Shown one piece after another: positions 18,231 through 26,242 of a stretch of 64,000 nucleotides of DNA. The translations under genes and the position numbers were made by a program. The notes under the pieces were generated by a model. The model made no database searches. It saw only the letters and a list, made by a program, of their open reading frames with translations, and had not been told where the DNA came from. The stretch's first letter is position 1. The number at the start of each line of letters is the position of its first letter. This stretch comes from Leifsonia xyli. GTDB lineage: Bacteria > Actinomycetota > Actinomycetes > Actinomycetales > Microbacteriaceae. The stretch is taken from the NCBI GenBank assembly GCA_001647635.1, contig CP014761.1, positions 434,001 to 498,000 of the forward strand. Direction: 5' to 3'.

Positions 18231-19124
18231 ATGGAGCCGACCACGCCACCCCTCGCCGTCCTCCTCACCACCTGGTCGTTCGACCCGGCGGCTGCGGCCG
18301 TGCTCGTCGCCGCGGGAGCCTTCTACATCGGCGGCGTGGTCCGGTTGCGGCGACGCGGCCACCGCTGGCCGGCCCGGCTGACCGCCGCGTTCCTGCTGCT
18401 CGGCCTCGGGTCGTACGCGGTGGTGTCGTTCGGCTTCCTCGGCGCCGAGAGCACGGATCTGCGATGGGCGTTCACGACTCGGATCGCCCTTCTGCTGTTC
18501 GTCGTGCCTGCGCTGGTCAGTCTCGGCCGTCCGATCGCGCTCGCGCGGGCGGCACTCGGGCCCGCGGGCCGTCGCCGCACCGATCGCTTCATGCGTTCGC
18601 GGCCCGTCCGCATCGTGGGCAGCGCAGCCTTCGCGCCCGTGTTCGCCTGCGCCGTGTTCCTGGTCTTCCTCACGCCGGTCGCCGCCATCCTGCGCGATTC
18701 GCTCTGGTCCGAGTGGACGATCTCGGTGGTGACCCCGCTCGCCGGCCTGCTGCTCGTGCTGCCGATCGCGGCGCACTCCGTCCTGCGCACCGGCTTCTTC
18801 GTCACCGTGGAGTTCCTGCTGGCCTTCGTCGAACTGGTGCTGGACGCGATTCCCGGCCTCCTGCTACGGCTCAACGACGGCATCCTCGACCACGCACCCG
18901 CAATCGCCGGCCGACTGCCGCTCTGGTTCCCCACTCCCCTGCACGACCAGCACCTGTCCGGCGACCTGCTCTGGTTCATCGCCGAGCTCGCGGACGTACC
19001 GGTGCTGGTCATCCTCTTCGTGCGGTGGATGCGCCTCGACCGGCACGAGAGCCGGCGCCTCGACGAGCTGAGCGACGAGCAGATGGCCGAGTTGACGCGG
19101 CATCACCTCGAAGGACGGCGCTAG
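18231..19124 (+). CDS. CtaG-family cytochrome c oxidase assembly-like membrane protein
   Basis: A 297-residue polytopic protein with about seven hydrophobic helices. FYIGGVVRLRRRGHRWPARLTAAFLLLGL, FMRSRPVRIVGSAAFAPVFACAVFLVFL and PTPLHDQHLSGDLLWFIAELADVPVLVILFVRWMR match the caa3 CtaG family, with His in the last loops. Members are linked to copper delivery to cytochrome oxidase, but not all are proven. It stands alone upstream of the PadR operon. Confidence 0.78.
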   Translation: MEPTTPPLAVLLTTWSFDPAAAAVLVAAGAFYIGGVVRLRRRGHRWPARLTAAFLLLGLGSYAVVSFGFLGAESTDLRWAFTTRIALLLFVVPALVSLGRPIALARAALGPAGRRRTDRFMRSRPVRIVGSAAFAPVFACAVFLVFLTPVAAILRDSLWSEWTISVVTPLAGLLLVLPIAAHSVLRTGFFVTVEFLLAFVELVLDAIPGLLLRLNDGILDHAPAIAGRLPLWFPTPLHDQHLSGDLLWFIAELADVPVLVILFVRWMRLDRHESRRLDELSDEQMAELTRHHLEGRR

Positions 19125-19162
19125 GCGGGGCCTTCTGATCCGCTCAGAAAAATCTTGCTAAT

Positions 19163-19206
19163 CGGTGTTGCTAAGTACCGGTACTCGGTGTTACTTTGTA
19201 CCGGTA
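19163..19206. promoter_or_regulatory. tandem 21-bp repeats, candidate PadR operators
   Basis: CGGTGTTGCTAAGTACCGGTA at 19163-19183 recurs as CGGTGTT, ACTTT, GTACCGGTA at 19186-19206, a 23-bp period with three changes. The first copy holds the perfect palindrome AGTACCGGTACT (19174-19185). The pair lies 30 bases before the PadR gene and its export operon. Confidence 0.7.
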
Positions 19207-19235
19207 GTCAACATCACTGAGTAGGAGGTGACCCG

Positions 19236-19568
19236 ATGGCCAGCCAGATGACGGAGATGCTCAAGGGCACCCTCGAGGGAATGGTCCTCGCGATCCTCGC
19301 CGACCGTCCCGCATACGGATACGAGATCACCACGCGATTGCGCGACCAGGGCTTCACCGACCTCGTCGAGGGCACGGTGTACGCCCTCCTGGTCCGCATC
19401 GAGCAGCGGGGGTTCGTGGACGTCGAGAAGGTGCCCTCCGAGAAAGGACCGCCACGAAAGGTCTTCTCGCTCAACACGCAGGGGCGCGAACAGCTCGCAG
19501 AGTTCTGGAGGACATGGAGCTTCCTCGCGGAACGGATCGAACAGCTCCACACCGAAGGGAACGATTGA
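19236..19568 (+). CDS. PadR-family regulator
   Basis: A 110-residue PadR protein: MLKGTLEGMVLAILADRPAYGYEITTRLRDQGFTDLVEGTVYALLVRIEQRGFV is the winged helix, followed by a dimerisation helix (REQLAEFWRTWSFLAERIEQL). AGGAGGTGA precedes the start. It is the first gene of an operon with DUF1048, ABC ATPase and permease, and should repress it until a drug binds. Confidence 0.9.
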   Translation: MASQMTEMLKGTLEGMVLAILADRPAYGYEITTRLRDQGFTDLVEGTVYALLVRIEQRGFVDVEKVPSEKGPPRKVFSLNTQGREQLAEFWRTWSFLAERIEQLHTEGND

Positions 19569-19570
19569 TC

Positions 19571-19951
19571 ATGGCAGCGAAGTGGATCGAGGCCCTCACC
19601 GGGTCGCTCGAGCAGAAGAAGCAGTACCGGCAGGCCGTCGCCCGTGTGGACGCCCTCCCCGAGCCCTACCGCTCGGCGGCGAAGGCGTTCCACCGGTACT
19701 TCCTGTACCAGGGCGGCCTTGTCGACGGTGACGTGCTCGTCACGATGTTCGGCGACTTCGCCGACCTGTGGGAGCGCGCAGCCGCCGACGGCACCCCGAT
19801 CCGTGAGATCACCGGCGACGACCCGGCCGAGTTCGCGGAGACGTTCGCCGAGGCCTACACGGGCAAGCGGTGGATGGACAAGGAGCGCGACCGGCTCGAC
19901 CAGGCGGTCGCAACGGCCGCAGAACAGCAAGAAGGGGGAACACCGTCATGA
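19571..19951 (+). CDS. DUF1048 protein
   Basis: A 126-residue protein of DUF1048: ALTGSLEQKKQYRQAVARVDALPEPYRSAAKAFHRYFLY, then GDVLVTMFGDFADLWERAAADG. No membrane segment is seen and function is unknown. DUF1048 genes regularly sit between PadR and drug-ABC genes, as here. It starts 2 bases after PadR and its stop overlaps the ATPase start (ATGA). Confidence 0.85.
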   Translation: MAAKWIEALTGSLEQKKQYRQAVARVDALPEPYRSAAKAFHRYFLYQGGLVDGDVLVTMFGDFADLWERAAADGTPIREITGDDPAEFAETFAEAYTGKRWMDKERDRLDQAVATAAEQQEGGTPS

Positions 19952-20739
19952 CCGCCACCACGCTCGACCCGGCCATCCGGGTGCAGGGCATCACCAAGTC
20001 CTTCAAGGAGCTGGAGGTGCTGCGCGGCGTCGACTTCGACGTGGCCGCCGGCAGCATCTTCGCCCTCCTCGGCTCCAACGGGGCCGGCAAGACCACGCTC
20101 GTGCGCATCCTCGCCACCCTGCTGAAGGCGGACGGCGGCAGCGCCAGCGTCCAGGGGTTCGATGTGGCGTCGGCTCCGGCCGACGTGCGCCGGTCGCTCA
20201 GCCTGACCGGGCAGTTCGCGGCGGTCGACGAAGTGCTCACCGGGCGCGAGAACCTCGTGCTGGTCGCGAAGCTCCGGCACCTGAAGGACCCGGGCCAGGT
20301 GGCCGACCGGATGCTCGCCCGCTTCTCGCTCAGCGACGCGGGAGACCGCAAGGCGGGCACCTACTCCGGCGGGATGCGGCGCCGGCTCGACATCGCGATG
20401 AGCCTGATCGGCGACCCGCCGGTCATCTTCCTCGACGAGCCGACCACCGGCCTCGACCCGCAGGCGCGCATCGAGGTGTGGGACACCGTCCGCGAGCTGG
20501 CCCGCACCGGCACGACCGTGCTGCTCACCACGCAGTATCTCGACGAGGCCGAGCAGCTCGCCGACCGGATCGCGATCCTGCACAAGGGCACCATCATCCA
20601 GAACGGCACCCTCGCCGAGCTGAAGAAGCTCCTTCCCGCGGCCACGGTCGAGTACGTGGAGAAGCAGCCGACGCTCGAAGAGGTCTTCCTCGCCCTCGTC
20701 GGCGACGACGACGCGGCGAACGAAAGGAGCGAACGATGA
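19948..20739 (+). CDS. DrrA-type ABC transporter ATPase
   Basis: A 263-residue nucleotide-binding subunit. Walker A GSNGAGKTT, signature YSGGMRRRLDIA and Walker B VIFLDEPTTGLDPQ are intact. The C-terminal region (ATVEYVEKQPTLEEVFLALVG) is that of the daunorubicin-resistance DrrA subfamily. It is coupled by ATGA overlaps to DUF1048 before it and the permease after it. The exported drug is unknown. Confidence 0.92.
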   Translation: MTATTLDPAIRVQGITKSFKELEVLRGVDFDVAAGSIFALLGSNGAGKTTLVRILATLLKADGGSASVQGFDVASAPADVRRSLSLTGQFAAVDEVLTGRENLVLVAKLRHLKDPGQVADRMLARFSLSDAGDRKAGTYSGGMRRRLDIAMSLIGDPPVIFLDEPTTGLDPQARIEVWDTVRELARTGTTVLLTTQYLDEAEQLADRIAILHKGTIIQNGTLAELKKLLPAATVEYVEKQPTLEEVFLALVGDDDAANERSER

Positions 20740-21500
20740 GCACCTACGTCCTCAGCGACACGCGCACCCTCACCGGGCGGTCGCTGCGTCACATCCTCCG
20801 CAGCCCGGACACGATCATCACCACCGCGATCACCCCGATCGCCCTGATGCTCCTGTTCGTGTACGTGCTCGGCGGGGCGATCCGGATCGGCACGGGCCAG
20901 TCGTACATCGACTACATGCTGCCGGGCATCCTCCTCATCACCATCGCGTCGGGGATCGCGTACACGGCCTACCGGCTGTTCCTCGACCTGCAGGGCGGGA
21001 TCTTCGAGCGCTTCCAGTCGATGCCGATCGCGCGGTCGTCGGTGCTGTGGGCGCACGTGCTCACCTCGCTCGTCGCGAACCTGGTCTCGGTCGCGCTGGT
21101 GATCGGCGTCGCGCTGATCATGGGCTTCCGCACCGGTGCCTCGGTCGGGGCGTGGCTCGCGGTCGCGGGCATCCTCATCCTGTTCACCCTGGCGCTCACC
21201 TGGATCGCCGTGATCGCGGGGCTGTCGGCCAAGACGGTGGACGGGGCGAGTGCGTTCAGCTACCCGCTGATCTTCCTGCCGTTCATCAGCTCGGCCTTCG
21301 TGCCGACGGAGTCGATGCCGGCACCGGTCGCCTGGTTCGCGGAGAACCAGCCGGTCACGTCGATCGTGAACACGATGCGGGCGCTCTTCGCCGGGCAGCC
21401 GGTGGGCACCGACATCTGGATCGCGCTGGCGTGGCTGGTCGGGATCCTCGTGGTGGCCTACGCCTTCGCGATCGCGAAGTACCGTCGCAAGTTCAACTGA
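20736..21500 (+). CDS. ABC-2-type drug export permease
   Basis: A 254-residue membrane subunit with six hydrophobic segments and the ABC-2 central pattern FQSMPIARSSVLWAHVLTSL and FSYPLIFLPFISSAFVPTESMP, typical of DrrB-like permeases. Its ATG overlaps the ATPase stop. A long hairpin follows, closing the PadR operon. Confidence 0.9.
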   Translation: MSTYVLSDTRTLTGRSLRHILRSPDTIITTAITPIALMLLFVYVLGGAIRIGTGQSYIDYMLPGILLITIASGIAYTAYRLFLDLQGGIFERFQSMPIARSSVLWAHVLTSLVANLVSVALVIGVALIMGFRTGASVGAWLAVAGILILFTLALTWIAVIAGLSAKTVDGASAFSYPLIFLPFISSAFVPTESMPAPVAWFAENQPVTSIVNTMRALFAGQPVGTDIWIALAWLVGILVVAYAFAIAKYRRKFN

Positions 21501-21509
21501 GCACCACGC

Positions 21510-21547
21510 CGACGCCGCCCGTCTCCCCCTGGAGGCGGGCGGCGTCG
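21510..21547. terminator. 17-bp hairpin after the ABC operon
   Basis: CGACGCCGCCCGTCTCC at 21510-21526 pairs with GGAGGCGGGCGGCGTCG at 21531-21547 with a single U-G wobble and a 4-nt loop. It begins 10 bases after the permease stop. Confidence 0.85.
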
Positions 21548-21562
21548 CGTACGCTCGGGACT

Positions 21563-21859
21563 ATGTCATTCCAGGCGTACTTGGACACCATCGAGAAGAA
21601 GACCGGCCTCACCCCGCGGCAGCTCGTCGACATCGCTCACGAGCGCGGACTCGACGCGCCCGGCGTCAAGGCGGGCGAGATCCTCGCCTGGCTGAAGGAC
21701 GACTACGACCTCGGTCGCGGGCACGGGATGGCGCTGGTGCATGTCATCCAGAAAGGGCCGACGATCAGCACGAAGCACGTCGGCACCGACGGCGTGCACC
21801 GGGACGAGTCGGAGACCCTCTGGCTCGACGGCGTCGCGACCAAGCCTGCCGACTCATGA
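21563..21859 (+). CDS. DUF4287 protein
   Basis: A 98-residue protein: FQAYLDTIEKKTGLTPRQLVDIAHERG..APGVKAGEILAWLKDDYDLGRGHGMALVHVI is the DUF4287 domain, a small helical unit of unknown function. Its stop overlaps the next start (ATGA). Confidence 0.85.
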   Translation: MSFQAYLDTIEKKTGLTPRQLVDIAHERGLDAPGVKAGEILAWLKDDYDLGRGHGMALVHVIQKGPTISTKHVGTDGVHRDESETLWLDGVATKPADS

Positions 21860-22113
21860 CGCAGTACCGCGCGGTGTTCGACGCCGAGGTCACCTTCTCG
21901 AACGAGGGCGGCCTGCAGGCGCAGGGCTTCCGCGTCGACCTGCCGGGACCGGACGTCACCGCGGATGAGATCGGTCGGCTGTTCGTCACCTCACTCGACC
22001 TCCTGATGACCGACACGGTGACCATCCACAACGTGCGCATCATCGAGGAGCCGCACAAGGGGACGCGCGGCGGTCCCAGCGACCCCCGATCGTTCGGCCC
22101 CGTCAATTCTTGA
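21856..22113 (+). CDS. hypothetical protein coupled to DUF4287
   Basis: An 85-residue protein (TQYRAVFDAEVTFSNEGGLQ, then GFRVDLPGPDVTADEIGRLF). It looks like a small alpha-beta domain without membrane segments or cysteines. I do not recognise a family. Coupling by ATGA suggests it works with the DUF4287 protein. Confidence 0.7.
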   Translation: MTQYRAVFDAEVTFSNEGGLQAQGFRVDLPGPDVTADEIGRLFVTSLDLLMTDTVTIHNVRIIEEPHKGTRGGPSDPRSFGPVNS

Positions 22114-22169
22114 CGGTTTCGGTCCCCCGAATTGAGGACACCGCCGCTCCCCCGCTAGCGTGATGGAGG

Positions 22170-22251
22170 CCCGGGGATGCCGGACCCGACGCGGACACGA
22201 ATTCGCTGGCGAAGACGTCTCAACCCGACGCGAACGGATCGGCATCCCGGG
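22170..22251. repeat. long-loop inverted repeat and 10-bp direct repeats
   Basis: CCCGGGGATGCCG at 22170-22182 is complementary to CGGCATCCCGGG at 22240-22251 apart from one bulged G. Inside, ACCCGACGCG occurs at 22184-22193 and 22223-22232. It lies between two convergent genes and could be a bidirectional terminator or a protein site. Confidence 0.45.
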
Positions 22252-22269
22252 GGAACCACCTCCGTTCCC

Positions 22270-22638
22270 CTAGCTGCTCTTATCGCTGTGGTCGACCAGC
22301 GGCTGCACCTGCACTCCGCTGTGGTCGTGCCGCGCCTCCGCCAGCCCGGACGCCAGCTCGACGGCGGTCTCGCGGTCCGGGACATCGATCAGGTAGAACC
22401 CGCCGACGACCTCCTTCGCCTCGGTGAACGGCCCATCGACCGCGACCGGTTCGCCGCCGTCGCCACGACGGACGGTCACCGCCGTCCTGGAGTTCTCGAG
22501 CTCTCCGGACGCGCGGATCACGCCCTGGGCCTTCCGCCAGAACTCGCCGTGGGCAGCGTCGATCTCCGCCCGCTCGGCCTCGGTCATGGTGCTCCAGCGC
22601 TCTTCGTCGCCCTGGATGAGGATGATGTACTCGGTCAT
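22270..22638 (-). CDS. YciI-like DGPF-domain protein
   Basis: A 122-residue protein of the YCII/DGPF family: MTEYIILIQGDEERWSTMT at the start, then VAVDGPFTEAKEVVGGFYLIDVPDRETAVELA. Relatives often neighbour ECF sigma factors, but none is seen here. The reaction is unknown. AGGAGG lies before the start at 22638. Confidence 0.85.
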   Translation of the reverse strand: MTEYIILIQGDEERWSTMTEAERAEIDAAHGEFWRKAQGVIRASGELENSRTAVTVRRGDGGEPVAVDGPFTEAKEVVGGFYLIDVPDRETAVELASGLAEARHDHSGVQVQPLVDHSDKSS

Positions 22639-22713
22639 CGGTCACGCCTCCTGTCTCGCATCATCTCGTGATGGAGCGTCGAACGGGAACCGCCCGGATC
22701 GACACGGTGGGCT

Positions 22714-23457
22714 TCAGCGCACGGGTTCGAGGACGAGGAGCGGCGTCAGGTAGTGCTCGGTGACCACGCCCCCCAACTCATCCACCGCCCGAGCGGCCTC
22801 CTCGGCTTCTGCTGCCGTCCAGTCGCTGAATGTCGTGAACAGGTCCCGGACGGCGTCCGCGTCAAGATCGACGGCCCACGCGAACTCTGCGGCCTGCACG
22901 GTTCGGAACAGGCCGCCGGATTCGAGTGCCCGTGCCCAGCTGGCCGTGTCCGTCTCGTCCGGCTGCGCCCGGCGCGGAGCATCCCGGGCGTCGACGATCC
23001 GCTGGATGGCTTCGCGGAACGGCCCGGGGGCCACCGATGGGTCGCCGTAGGCGGTGCGCCACACGGCCAGCCGCCCGTCGGTCGTGAGGATGCGATGCAG
23101 CTTCGGCAGGACGACGTCGAGGTCGAACCAGTGCACGGCCGTGGCGACGGTCACGAGGCCGAACGATCCCGCGGGGAACTCGACGTCCTCTGCGGTGGAG
23201 CGGACCACGCGCACGGCGGGAAGCGCGTCATGGAGACGCGCCGCCAGCGCACCTCCCGGCTCGACCGCCGTCACCTCCATGCCGGCCTCGACCAGGATCC
23301 GCGTCGCCTGCCCGGTCCCGGCGCCGAGGTCGAGCGCCCGCACGCCCGCCCCCAGCAGACCGAGCGCGGTGAGGCGGTCGGTCAACGCCGACGGATACGG
23401 CGGCCGGGCGCGGTCGTACAGCTCGGCGTACCGGTCGAAGTGCATCGGGTCGGGCAT
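22714..23457 (-). CDS. class I SAM-dependent methyltransferase
   Basis: A 247-residue methyltransferase. VRALDLGAGTGQATRILVEAGMEVTAVEPG is the SAM-binding motif I plus the acidic end of strand 2, and FGLVTVATAVHWFDLDVVLPKLHRIL matches motifs II and III. The N-terminus (HFDRYAELYDRARPPYP) is typical of small-molecule methyltransferases. The substrate is unknown. ATG 23457 is the start that gives this N-terminus. Confidence 0.85.
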   Translation of the reverse strand: MPDPMHFDRYAELYDRARPPYPSALTDRLTALGLLGAGVRALDLGAGTGQATRILVEAGMEVTAVEPGGALAARLHDALPAVRVVRSTAEDVEFPAGSFGLVTVATAVHWFDLDVVLPKLHRILTTDGRLAVWRTAYGDPSVAPGPFREAIQRIVDARDAPRRAQPDETDTASWARALESGGLFRTVQAAEFAWAVDLDADAVRDLFTTFSDWTAAEAEEAARAVDELGGVVTEHYLTPLLVLEPVR

Positions 23458-23482
23458 GACGCCGACGCTACGCCTCGACCGG

Positions 23483-25402
23483 TCAGAGCGAGACGCGGTT
23501 GCGGCCGGTGTTCTTGGCGCGGTACATCGCGGCGTCGGCCGCATCCAGCAACTGCTTCGCCGTCAGCCCAGGCTCGATGGTGATGACGCCGCAGGACGCG
23601 GTGACGGTCATCGGTCCGCGCGCGGTCCGGATGGGGTCGGCGATGTCGCGCACCAGGCGGGCGGCGAAGCGTTCACCGTCCTCCTGCGTCGCGGCGGCGC
23701 TGAGTACGACGAACTCGTCGCCCGCGAGCCGAGAGATCACATCCGTCGAGCGGCTGTCGCGGGTGAGCCGGTCGGCGATCGCCCGCAGCACGGCGTCGCC
23801 CGTCTCGTGCCCGTGCCGGTCGTTGATCGACTTGAACTCGTCCAGGTCGAGGAACAGCAGGACGCCGCCCTCGCCGTCGGTCACGGTCTTCTCGAGCTCG
23901 TGCTCGAAGGAGCGCCGGTTGTGCAGCCCGGTGAGGTGGTCGATCAGAGCGAGTTGGGCCAGGTGCGCCTCGCGACGACGGTCGAGTGCCCGGGCGAGGT
24001 CGCGCCCGAGCTCGCGGGATTCCTCGGCGACCGATCCCCACGGCAGCGCCGTGCCTTCCACGCTCTGCTTCCACTCGGAGAACGACCGGCGCGGCGACAG
24101 CGCGTCATCGCGGTTGGCGGCGGTCTGGTCGCCGAGCCAGCGGATCACCTGGGCGACCTCCTGGCGGAAGAACAGCAGCACGCCGTGCGCGCCGACCGGG
24201 ACGACCATCAGCCCGGCGAAGCCCGGCATCAGGACGCTGAGCGCCGGATGGGTGCGCGCGAGCTCGTTCGTCGCCAGCGGCTCGGTGCCTGCCGCGGACA
24301 GGAGCAGGCTGCGGTCGGTGAGAGGCACGGCGCCGACGCTGCGGCTGACACCGTCGAGGGCGAGGATGACGCCGTCGGCGCCTACCAGGCGGCACAACTC
24401 CGGGCCACTCTCGACGAGGGTGATGAGCGGGTCGTCGGATGACGGGACACCGGCGAGCACGGCGGAGCGCTGCTCCCGGATGCTGAGGTCGCGGCGCAGC
24501 TGCGCGATCGACTCGAGCGCCCCGAGCTGCAAGGTCAGCTGGGTGGCCAGCACCTCCAGCGCGCGGCGCAACAGGATCGGCATCCGCCGCTCGGTGCGAT
24601 GGGCGCAGGTGATCATGCCGACCAGCCGGTCCTCCTGGATGAGCGAGAACGACACCGTCGACGCCTGACCCATGTTCCGCATGAATTGGAGGTGGTGCGG
24701 CGACACCGCGCGGAGCTCCGCGCTGCTGAGGTCGAGTGGTGGGGAGTCCACCACCGAGACCAGCGGCGTCCCGAGGTCGTCGGTGCTGACGATCTGGCGC
24801 GAGAGCTTGGTCAAGTAGAGCGAGCGGGCCTGCTGCGGGATGTCGGAGGCCGGGAAGTGCAGCCCGCGGTACGACTCCATGTCGGGCTCGGACGCCTCGC
24901 CGGCGACCTCTCCGTGACCGTCCTCGAAGAAGCGGTACACCATCACCCGGTCGAAGCCGCTGATGCGCTTGACCTCCTCGGCCGCGGCCTGGCGGAGCTC
25001 GTCGGCGCCGGCCAGCAGCCCGAGCGAACGGATCGCGCCCACGACGGAGGCTGTCGGAAGGTCGGGCGTCGTCTCGGCTGGCTCCAGCTCGATGATCATC
25101 TGACCGCCCTGCCGGTGGGTCACGGCGTCGAAGGCCTCGTCGCCGATCTCGACGCGAATGGGGTCGCCGTGGGTCTCGGCGGTGACGCTCCACTCCAGCG
25201 TCGGGCTGTTCAGCTCCGACACCGAGCGGCCGAGCCAGCGGCCGGCGTTCTCACTGACGGTGACGATCTCGTACGTCGCGATGTCGACGACGAAGAGCAT
25301 CCCGAACGACTGGATGCGACCGGGCGTCCTGATCGGTTCTTTGACGCATTCCTGGAGCCGTCGGAGCTCAGCGGGGTCGAGCCCGATCTGTCCATCCACC
25401 AC
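23483..25402 (-). CDS. bacteriophytochrome-type diguanylate cyclase
   Basis: A 639-residue sensor in the order PAS (15-105), GAF (125-300), PHY (310-480), GGDEF (485-639). Cys19 in ECVKEPIRTPGRIQSFG is at the biliverdin-attachment position. PASDIP and SPHHLQFMRNMG are phytochrome GAF motifs, and PRRSFSEWK is the PHY tongue. The output domain has AGDEF at 560-564, a tolerated variant of GGDEF, preceded by the inhibitory site RSTD at 551-554. It should make cyclic di-GMP under red/far-red light control. No heme oxygenase for biliverdin is in the window. Confidence 0.88.
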   Translation of the reverse strand: MVDGQIGLDPAELRRLQECVKEPIRTPGRIQSFGMLFVVDIATYEIVTVSENAGRWLGRSVSELNSPTLEWSVTAETHGDPIRVEIGDEAFDAVTHRQGGQMIIELEPAETTPDLPTASVVGAIRSLGLLAGADELRQAAAEEVKRISGFDRVMVYRFFEDGHGEVAGEASEPDMESYRGLHFPASDIPQQARSLYLTKLSRQIVSTDDLGTPLVSVVDSPPLDLSSAELRAVSPHHLQFMRNMGQASTVSFSLIQEDRLVGMITCAHRTERRMPILLRRALEVLATQLTLQLGALESIAQLRRDLSIREQRSAVLAGVPSSDDPLITLVESGPELCRLVGADGVILALDGVSRSVGAVPLTDRSLLLSAAGTEPLATNELARTHPALSVLMPGFAGLMVVPVGAHGVLLFFRQEVAQVIRWLGDQTAANRDDALSPRRSFSEWKQSVEGTALPWGSVAEESRELGRDLARALDRRREAHLAQLALIDHLTGLHNRRSFEHELEKTVTDGEGGVLLFLDLDEFKSINDRHGHETGDAVLRAIADRLTRDSRSTDVISRLAGDEFVVLSAAATQEDGERFAARLVRDIADPIRTARGPMTVTASCGVITIEPGLTAKQLLDAADAAMYRAKNTGRNRVSL

Positions 25403-25569
25403 TTGACCCTAATGCACGTTTTCCTGCTTCACCACCGCGCCCGACGCGGCCGGCGACGGCGGCAGGGACGACGCAGGCGCCGAGGGCGAGGCCGCCGTCG
25501 ACGAGCTCACCGAGTTCGACGGCCCCGACGAGCGGGACGAGTAGGCGACCCTCACGGCGTGCCCCTGGG

Positions 25570-25959
25570 TCAGCCCGGCACGGACGCCACGGCGTCGATC
25601 TCGACCAGTGCACCCGGACGCGCCGGAGACACGGCGAGCACCGTGACGGCCGTGCGGTGGTCGCCCCACACGATGCGGGTCGCGCCGTAGGCGGCGGTCG
25701 GATCGATGCCGGGCGCGAGGTGGATGGTCAGCTTCACCACGTGCTCCGGCCCGCTGCGTGCGGCTGCGAGCACCGCGAGCAGGTTGCGCAGCGCCTGCTC
25801 CGTCTGCGCCTGGAGTCCGTCGAGCAGCTCGCCCTCCGCATCCACCCCGTTCTGACCGCCGACGAAGAGCAGCCGCCCCGCTGGCGCGATCATTCCCTGA
25901 GCGAACGCGGGGCTGCGGAACAGCTCCGGCGGGTCGACGGGCGTCGGTTCTCCGGCCAT
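25570..25959 (-). CDS. RidA-family protein
   Basis: A 129-residue protein: FAQGMIAPAGRLLFVGGQNGVDAEGEL, then QALRNLLAVLAAARSGPEHVVKLTIHL and ALVEIDAVASVPG, the RidA (YjgF) trimer fold. Canonical RidA removes reactive imines. The Arg that usually binds the substrate carboxylate is not obvious, so this is probably one of the divergent Rid subfamilies. The gap 25403-25569 before the phytochrome start holds only a coding-like acidic stretch without a start. Confidence 0.82.
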   Translation of the reverse strand: MAGEPTPVDPPELFRSPAFAQGMIAPAGRLLFVGGQNGVDAEGELLDGLQAQTEQALRNLLAVLAAARSGPEHVVKLTIHLAPGIDPTAAYGATRIVWGDHRTAVTVLAVSPARPGALVEIDAVASVPG

Positions 25960-26033
25960 GACGGGTCCTTTCTCCCTATGCGGCCGATACTGCCGCCGAC
26001 CACCGACATCGGCGCTCGCGTTACAGTGGAGGC

Positions 26034-26105
26034 GTGAACCCGCTCATCTCGCAGCCCGTCGGGCGTCTGGAGGTCGTCGGCGCGCTCAGCGCCGGCGCGA
26101 GATAG
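26034..26105 (+). CDS. 23-residue leader peptide upstream of the FBP gene
   Basis: A GTG at 26034, directly behind TGGAGGC, opens a 23-codon frame reading VNPLISQPVGRLEVVGALSA then GAR and TAG. Three hairpins follow before the FBP-domain gene 137 bases downstream. Small frames of this type usually regulate ribosome-targeting resistance genes. The frame is visible; the regulatory role is inference. Confidence 0.55.
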   Translation: MNPLISQPVGRLEVVGALSAGAR

Positions 26106-26129
26106 CGCTGTCCCCTCTCCGGTGATTCC

Positions 26130-26211
26130 GCGCGCTTCGGCGCGCCGTCCGCCGCGCGTCTCCGCACGCTCTCGTGCGCCGCGGCGTCTTCCACGGCCGC
26201 ATCCGGCCGTG
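26130..26211 (+). promoter_or_regulatory. three successive hairpins, candidate attenuator
   Basis: GCGCGC-TTCG-GCGCGC lies at 26130-26145, GCACG-CTCT-CGTGC at 26164-26177 and CACGGCCG-CATC-CGGCCGTG at 26192-26211. All are perfect stems, placed between a short leader frame and the FBP gene, the layout of a ribosome-mediated attenuator. Confidence 0.6.
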
Positions 26212-26242
26212 TTCGACCGACCTCCGATAGACAGGTTCATCC

